Source of the DNA: CALXOJ01 sp034120015
GTDB lineage: Bacteria; Spirochaetota; Spirochaetia; JAFGXN01
Length of the DNA stretch: 64,000 bases
NCBI GenBank assembly: GCA_034120015.1
Contig: JAXEIF010000007.1
Coordinates: 124,001 to 188,000 of the forward strand
Direction of reading: 5' to 3'
The translations under genes and the position numbers were made by a program. How positions within the stretch are numbered: the stretch's first letter is position 1; the number at the start of each line of letters is the position of its first letter. The notes under the pieces are model-generated. The model made no database searches. It saw only the letters and a list, made by a program, of their open reading frames with translations, and was not told the DNA's origin. Below are positions 59,901 to 64,000 of this stretch, in pieces.

Positions 59901-61123
59901 TTGACTTTTTCTTCGAGTTTTTCCCGCTGCCGGGATACAAGAGCCAGCATCTGATTCTTTTCCGTTTTCAGCTGCTCAAGCGATGCCGCATGCGTTCCCT
60001 TAATGGAATCAAGCTGAGCCGCAACCGTGGAAAGCGTCTCCCGAAACGACTCCTTCATCAGAGCGGCCTGGTTCTGATTTTCCTTCAGCAGCGCATCGCA
60101 TTCTTCCTTACACGATTGAACCGTATGTCTGGAATTCTCTTTCATCAGAGATACCGTCTGATCGTTCAGTTCGGCACTCTTCTGCCGCAGCCGGCCGAAA
60201 ACCTCTTCCATCTGCTCCTTTTCTTTCTGAATCTGATCCATTGATTCGCGATGGGCAAATTTGACATTTTCAACCTGTGCCGACAAATCATCCAAAACAT
60301 GATCAATCGAGGAACGAACCGATACAATCTTTTCCTGCTCGCGTCGGAAAACGTCATCACACTGAGTCTGAAAGGAAGACAAAATCCCGTCGGCGCCCGA
60401 CGTCATCTCGGATAAAGCGGATTCGGTAATTTTCCGGCCTTTCTCTGCAAGCGAATCCATAAACGCCCGGATTTCACCCATCGACTGAGCCAATTCCTCT
60501 TTTTCGCTTTCCACATAAGAACTCCAGTCCCGTTCAGCGGATTCTTTCATATCTTCGAGAAGAGTGTGATATTCTTTTTTGTCTTCTTCAAAGTCGGCAC
60601 GGACATTCTCGGACACCCGGTCGAGAGCCGAAGCGGCCTTTGTTTCGAAATCGGTCACTATTTCACCGAGTGCCTCCTGCAGTTTGCGGGAACGGTCGTC
60701 GATTTCTTTGACCTTTTTGGCAACGGCCGTCACAAAATCGGATTCCTGCCGCAGATTGCGCATATTCTCTTCGACACTTTGAGTCAGCGATGCCAGCTGA
60801 TCCATGGCCGTTTCCGAAGTCCGGACACTGTTTTCCAGACCGTCAATCCGGTTCTGAATATCGTTCAGCCGGGTATCTTCGCGGCTGACATCACTTAAAA
60901 GCTCGCGTCCGGCACGGGCATTGACTTCCAAATCGAGTGCCGTATTTTTCAGTTCCTGAACGGATTTATCGACAATCCCGTCGATTTCGTCCTGCAAAGA
61001 GGCCGCATAACGTTTTAATTTATCCAAAGAGCGGTTGTCACGATCGATCATCCGGAAAATCATAACAACCGATACGGAAATGATCAAAGTCACCGCGTTG
61101 AGGACAAGACCGATAATACTCAC
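56936..61123 (-). CDS. Giant membrane-anchored coiled-coil protein (SpiroCoCo-like)
   Basis: About 1395 residues from GTG 61123, which has GGGAGG five bases upstream; the longer frame to 61219 has no ribosome site. One N-terminal membrane segment (about 3-26), then almost unbroken charged coiled coil with Lys/Glu-rich heptads, and a C-terminal helix-turn-helix-like unit (LAQQGWSAGDIAKKLNIGVG). Similar proteins occur across treponemes. Its size suggests a spacer or filament across the periplasm or along the membrane; what it binds is unknown. TATAAT at 61151-61156 (minus) may be its -10 box. Confidence 0.85.
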   Translation of the reverse strand: MSIIGLVLNAVTLIISVSVVMIFRMIDRDNRSLDKLKRYAASLQDEIDGIVDKSVQELKNTALDLEVNARAGRELLSDVSREDTRLNDIQNRIDGLENSVRTSETAMDQLASLTQSVEENMRNLRQESDFVTAVAKKVKEIDDRSRKLQEALGEIVTDFETKAASALDRVSENVRADFEEDKKEYHTLLEDMKESAERDWSSYVESEKEELAQSMGEIRAFMDSLAEKGRKITESALSEMTSGADGILSSFQTQCDDVFRREQEKIVSVRSSIDHVLDDLSAQVENVKFAHRESMDQIQKEKEQMEEVFGRLRQKSAELNDQTVSLMKENSRHTVQSCKEECDALLKENQNQAALMKESFRETLSTVAAQLDSIKGTHAASLEQLKTEKNQMLALVSRQREKLEEKVKKEIASVLSGVKEKTDTYTAIFDAKVTDAKSRIEKDLSILQEKQKRDLAAVLSQLEAAGVSVDKRLERFKAQAEDVETRYQRNIQMAVDRSLKLEDDIFENLRRDIESRAGKSEKELESYLSSLFGKIETTNAEILRHFGEMRSEVELKKEESKKELEQLKSAISGALHEADTSNREKLTRMLTETENSRQRLKEDLDNFIAQVSSDMESFETRITGELTQSENRLVENTKKLDHISAEIDSSGSRMIEDADARFKKALAALSADLETKVEGLNHLFEEHKAHFDYKVSQIDNVEADLTRYMGEVSVSMEKLKQRTDAVLDGFAAEVDERRNAEWQKTEEGYSKIHATIDGIGKEIEAIKAAAYESTGKQMSIYEDQFFADLRERTDALNVKVIEWQQQAEKDMEQMLAESRRHQAEAEQERRASIAEGLKKIEEQTDQEFVHLNNRIQALQEKISFDALHNEKEIEDFKILIRKNIEGIQNEAQSAFEVEFSKYDMSVTAKLGEHQKNLEETVETAKNKLEEDISDLMKRFETSHSDLKVMHSNVIQQMKNTEADLKAKYADLKTSVSENVNIIKDTFAAQKDGVIEKSKREIDDLSKAILIVGQDIEKLVADLRQKSDNALVELNKKYEEFYAEFNYKTDTLLNELDYKTRDFRQSSADTREKIEAVQQKLHNDVEEGRKNLSFRLDEITKRIRDFEAQTKLFERADLMKKKLTEDIAALRNEIDQLVIKKKEFKDIDTTLAKVKAIEADITGKLGQLQANKRTVDDLEKDFKRLRDTSAEINSRIDKVTSSNDVVMEMQARLRQLDDLEKQVEDQYSRLEKKEHVLNHATVGIDKNFEEMQELETRIKNFEASFNDFLGKLAAASKRIDVLNTNKERADFAVDKLMGLDSMLSDIDAKIESTNKARQWLADTESRLVQLNNTAAKNLATLKEVYEVSASEGKGKVDQTDLVLRLAQQGWSAGDIAKKLNIGVGEVQLIIEMNLNK

Positions 61124-61150
61124 GTTTCCCTCCCAATAATAAACCTCTCC

Positions 61151-61156
61151 ATTATA
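61151..61156 (-). promoter_or_regulatory. Possible -10 box of the coiled-coil gene
   Basis: Perfect TATAAT on the minus strand, 28 bases before the GTG. The -35 position holds TTTTCT, a poor match, so only the -10 is called. Confidence 0.4.
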
Positions 61157-61254
61157 AATCATATTTAAAAAGAAGAAAAGGGATTTTTTTAAAAAACATC
61201 CATATTTATACTCCTCCACCGGAAGACGATTCGCCCTATATTTACCCCGGTGTA

Positions 61255-61282
61255 TTGACTTTTTTTCGTATCCGAATAGAAT
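61255..61282 (+). promoter_or_regulatory. Promoter of the 61321 gene pair
   Basis: -35 TTGACT (61255-61260), 16-base spacer, -10 TAGAAT (61277-61282), five of six in each; predicted leader about 30 bases with TTAGGG as ribosome site. Confidence 0.65.
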
Positions 61283-61320
61283 AAGTCAAAAGACTATTTA
61301 ATGTGGGGAATTAGGGAAAA

Positions 61321-61626
61321 ATGAAAAATACCGAAGTAAATTCCGAAAACGATTTCGACGATTCGAAAATATACTGCGCCAACTGTATTCACTGTAAGGT
61401 CATCAAAACACAAACCCAGAACGAAGGCGAATATCAGTTACGCGTACGCTGCGACGCCGGAATGTGGAAGAAAAAACTGGGGGAAGAAAAATACTACAAA
61501 TACTTTACGGTTATCCGCCGCAAACTGGATCAGTGCGACGCTTACGAATCGATGGGAGAAGAAGAAGAATATCTGAAAGACTTAAAGAAAAAACTCCCTG
61601 TTAACGACGAGGTTTTCCGCGTTTGA
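61321..61626 (+). CDS. Small Cys-containing protein, possible zinc binder
   Basis: 101 residues, cytoplasmic. Cysteines at YCANCIHC, RCDAG and QCDAY could form a treble-clef or rubredoxin-like metal site, with a Lys/Glu-rich helix at the end. Conserved-looking but not a family I can name. Its TGA overlaps the TTG of the next gene. Confidence 0.75.
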   Translation: MKNTEVNSENDFDDSKIYCANCIHCKVIKTQTQNEGEYQLRVRCDAGMWKKKLGEEKYYKYFTVIRRKLDQCDAYESMGEEEEYLKDLKKKLPVNDEVFRV

Positions 61627-62051
61627 AATTCCGTCCGTTCTTTTTTTGTTTTATATCCGTTTTTCTTTTTTCATGCGTGACAATAAATACACAGCTGCCG
61701 GAAAACGCAACGGCAGAAGAAATGTTTTTCCACGCACAGGTTCAGCAGGGACAGATTAAAACAAAAAAAGACAATGAAGCGGTTATCGAACTGTTTCAGA
61801 CGGTGGCGGATCGTTTTCCGGAATATAAAGCCATCGGTATCGAATGCCGCTACGAAATTGCGTACGTACTGTACCGGCAAAAAAAATACCGGGATGCGGA
61901 GGACGCTTTTTACGGAATTTTGCGCTACTACGAAACCAATGACAGCGAAGTGCTGCCCGACTGGCCGAAAACGCTCTCCGAGCTGATGATCGGCAAAATC
62001 GAAGAAAAAACAAAACCGAAAGAGAAATCTAAACCAAAGAAAGGCCGCTGA
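61623..62051 (+). CDS. Small TPR-like lipoprotein
   Basis: 142 residues from TTG 61623 (TTGA overlap with the preceding stop). Signal MKFRPFFFCFISVF with lipobox FLFSC (Cys18). Mature part has helix pairs NEAVIELFQTVADRFPEYKAIGIECRYEIAYVLY-like in pattern, typical of TPR units as in YfgL/BamD-like lipoproteins, and a Lys-rich tail. Could be an envelope assembly or scaffold lipoprotein. Overlaps the convergent peptidase gene by 23 bases. Confidence 0.75.
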   Translation: MKFRPFFFCFISVFLFSCVTINTQLPENATAEEMFFHAQVQQGQIKTKKDNEAVIELFQTVADRFPEYKAIGIECRYEIAYVLYRQKKYRDAEDAFYGILRYYETNDSEVLPDWPKTLSELMIGKIEEKTKPKEKSKPKKGR

Positions 62052-64000
62052 CAGCGGCTTTTGCTTTTTTCAGAGCTTTCCGCCCCGCCAGAGAAACCCG
62101 CACCGCAGGTTCCGGAGAATCGATGAGTCTCCGCGCTTCACAGACAACATCCGCAACGGTTACGTTTGCCGTTTCGTCAAAAATCTTCTGCCGCAAACCG
62201 TCATCCAAACCGTAAAGATAGCGCAGCACCGCCTTCAAAAGCCGTCCCGACGGCCGCTCCGGTTTCAGGTTGTCGGACAGTAAACGGATAATCTGATTTT
62301 CCGCTTCGGCTTCGGTCGGCGGATTTTCGGCGAACCGCTTCAGAACCGTTTCGAATGTTTCGAACGTGGACGACAGCTGCGGATCGCGGTAGGAGGTCAT
62401 CTGAAAACAGTCGTTCTTTAAAGAGGCCGAGGCGCCGTAGGCGCCGGATCGGACACGAACCTCATCCAGAACCCGCGTTTTCAGCAGTTCCGCCATCACC
62501 CGCTGCCGGCTGTGATGAGGCGAATCGAACGGGTCGGTCTTCCGTGCCCATGCATTAAACGCCACATCGGACGGCAGCGCCACACCGTAAATCTTTTTCA
62601 AATCGAACGGTTGCGGCGGTAACGCAAAAACGGAACTTTTCTCAGCGGACACCGTATCGGCAAGCACTTCATGCAGCCGCGGCAACGCGGCACGAATGCG
62701 TTCCCGCGCTTCCGATTCGCATGACAACGCATACAAAACACGGTTTTTCGAACAAATTTGCGGATAGAGCACCTCAAAACGCCGCGACAGCCGGGCAACG
62801 CCGCCGGAACGTTTCAGTACCGTTTCCAGAAAGCGGTACTGTACAAAGCCGTCGACCGCCTCCGCCGCCGCATCCGCCGTCGACAAAAAGGAACGGGCCA
62901 ATCCGGCCGCATACAGCGTTCCGCTTTGCGTGAAGTCGGCCGCCATATCGTTTTTCGATTCGGTCAGCGCATCGCGTATCCGCTTCCGGTCGGTAAAAAC
63001 CGTCTCCGAAAGCATCCGACGTAAAGCTTCAACCGCCGCATCCGTTTTTTCCGCCAAAAACCGCGTACGGATAACCAGATTCAGATGCGGTTTTCGGGAA
63101 CGCATTTCGCTGCCGATTTCGATAAACGATGAAATATGACCGAAAACGGATGTCATCTCACGAGCCACTTCGTCATAGGAACGGTTTTTCTGCCCGGCAC
63201 TCAAAAGCAGTTTGGCGAACGAATTGACAACCGGCAAATCGTCGGGCGGGAGCGTATCCGAATCAAAGTAAAGGTCAAGATAAACGATTCCGTTCGTACG
63301 GTCTTCCGTTTCCAAAACGGGAAAGGCGTCGGTATCATCGACGCGAAAATCAATAACGGAGAGCGGTGCCTCCACATCTTGACGCGTAACGGCCGGTAAC
63401 CGGTCCAATACCGCTTCGTTTTCGGCTTCGTTTTGAAACGTCCGGAACGATTCGATGGCCCGGTCGAGAGAACCCGGTTCGGCGTAAACGCTCTTCGTCA
63501 GCGAAGCGGCCGCCGCATCGGCCGAACGGGTCCACTTTTTGAAATAGTCCGCCGACGAAACGACGGTCATTTCCGCCCGATGCGGATTCTCCGTCAGCAG
63601 CCGCCGCAACAGCTGTTTGATATAATCGGGATTTCGGAAACGGTGTCGAATCTCCGAAAAGAGCGTGCCGGTTCGAAACCATTCGCACGGACTGCCCCCG
63701 CGAATCCAGGTGAACATCATCCGCTCCGCGTAACGCAGCCCCAACGGCACACCGCCTTTAATCTCCCGCATGGAGAACTCGTACGAATCGAGAATGCCGT
63801 CGATAACACCGGCCGCGATTCCCTCTTCGGCAATCTCCGCAACAGCCTTTTTGACAGCCTCCAGCGCGGCAGCCGCCTGCCGTTTTTTGACGCCGCGCAA
63901 ACCGCAGGAAAAGAACAGCTGCCGCAGTTCGCTGCTGCCGCCCATATACGGCGCCAAATCGGTTCCGTAACCGCAGTCAATCAGTTTGCAGTAAAGCGGC
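62029..64000 (-). CDS. M16C-family (PreP-like) peptidase, C-terminal part (partial)
   Basis: The frame is open to the right edge, so at least 656 residues are seen and the N-terminal catalytic half with HXXEH is outside the window. The visible part begins in the M16C-associated region (LRGV motif near 63890) and has the typical inactive second M16 lobe and KPHLNLVIRTRF; GAYGASASL in the C-terminal lobe is characteristic of PreP. Likely degrades peptides such as signal peptides or organelle-like targeting peptides. It is GC-richer than its neighbours. A reading that starts at TTG 63957 is not the true start. Confidence 0.85.
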   Translation of the reverse strand, partial: PLYCKLIDCGYGTDLAPYMGGSSELRQLFFSCGLRGVKKRQAAAALEAVKKAVAEIAEEGIAAGVIDGILDSYEFSMREIKGGVPLGLRYAERMMFTWIRGGSPCEWFRTGTLFSEIRHRFRNPDYIKQLLRRLLTENPHRAEMTVVSSADYFKKWTRSADAAAASLTKSVYAEPGSLDRAIESFRTFQNEAENEAVLDRLPAVTRQDVEAPLSVIDFRVDDTDAFPVLETEDRTNGIVYLDLYFDSDTLPPDDLPVVNSFAKLLLSAGQKNRSYDEVAREMTSVFGHISSFIEIGSEMRSRKPHLNLVIRTRFLAEKTDAAVEALRRMLSETVFTDRKRIRDALTESKNDMAADFTQSGTLYAAGLARSFLSTADAAAEAVDGFVQYRFLETVLKRSGGVARLSRRFEVLYPQICSKNRVLYALSCESEARERIRAALPRLHEVLADTVSAEKSSVFALPPQPFDLKKIYGVALPSDVAFNAWARKTDPFDSPHHSRQRVMAELLKTRVLDEVRVRSGAYGASASLKNDCFQMTSYRDPQLSSTFETFETVLKRFAENPPTEAEAENQIIRLLSDNLKPERPSGRLLKAVLRYLYGLDDGLRQKIFDETANVTVADVVCEARRLIDSPEPAVRVSLAGRKALKKAKAAVSGLSLV

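Noticed and set aside
59033..60244. 403-codon open frame on the plus strand
   Set aside because: Shadow of the repetitive coiled-coil gene; its Phe-rich composition is simply the complement of Lys/Glu codons.

Overview
The window looks like chromosomal DNA of a flagellated spirochaete, most likely a Treponema-like member of Spirochaetota. The evidence is two tandem FlaB core flagellins followed by flaG and fliD, an flgK-flgL-fliW-csrA operon, a very long membrane-anchored coiled-coil protein of the kind seen in treponemes, a long pyrophosphate-type phosphofructokinase, a membrane pyrophosphatase and many short lipoproteins. I see no insertion sequence, phage, CRISPR array or integrase, so it reads as compact core genome with one accessory-looking lipoprotein locus.

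Layout. 1-9559 (minus): six consecutive lipoprotein genes with Ig-like, fibronectin-III-like and carbohydrate-binding-like domains, the last running off the left edge. 9654-22984 (minus): one closely packed run read bamA, skp/ompH, mutS, a secreted family-2 glycosidase, yebC, ruvC, ruvA, ruvB, queA, mutY. 23093-27749 (plus): tmk, a secreted unknown, an m5C RNA methyltransferase, a small membrane transporter and a UvrD/Rep helicase, then tRNA-Leu(UAA). 27875-32705: a YaiI/YqxD protein, a galactokinase-family kinase, a lipoprotein, PPi-phosphofructokinase and a membrane protein. 32803-34910 (plus): infC-rpmI-rplT, then a ZapB-like coiled-coil protein with a clamp-like C-terminal motif, coupled to zapA. 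34911-35084 holds a 6S-RNA-like structure. 35224-41558 (plus): flaB, flaB, flaG, fliD, two conserved unknowns, tsaE, tsaB. 41559-45255 (minus): hppA, an unknown, nagB. 45387: hemerythrin. 45812-50202 (minus): flgN-like, flgK, flgL, fliW, csrA. 50302-53874 (plus): a 38-codon small ORF, trxB, a family-3 glycosidase and an acetyltransferase. 53871-61123: an AsnRS-like enzyme (minus), SET protein and exonuclease III (plus), HIT protein and the giant coiled-coil protein (minus). 61321-64000: a Cys-rich small protein and a lipoprotein (plus), then an M16C-type peptidase running off the right edge (minus).

How parts fit. The flagellar genes show a readable control circuit: sigma-28-type promoters before flaB and flgK, a textbook CsrA hairpin plus a second GGA site on the Shine-Dalgarno of the first flaB, and csrA-fliW encoded nearby. 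Pfp makes or uses PPi in glycolysis while HppA (signature of a K+-dependent, probably Na+-pumping type) can turn PPi into an ion gradient. Genes are packed tightly, with start/stop overlaps, several tail-to-tail overlaps, frequent TTG/GTG starts and promoters whose -10 boxes lie only 6-15 nt from the start codon. All functional calls come from reading motifs by eye; no database search was possible.
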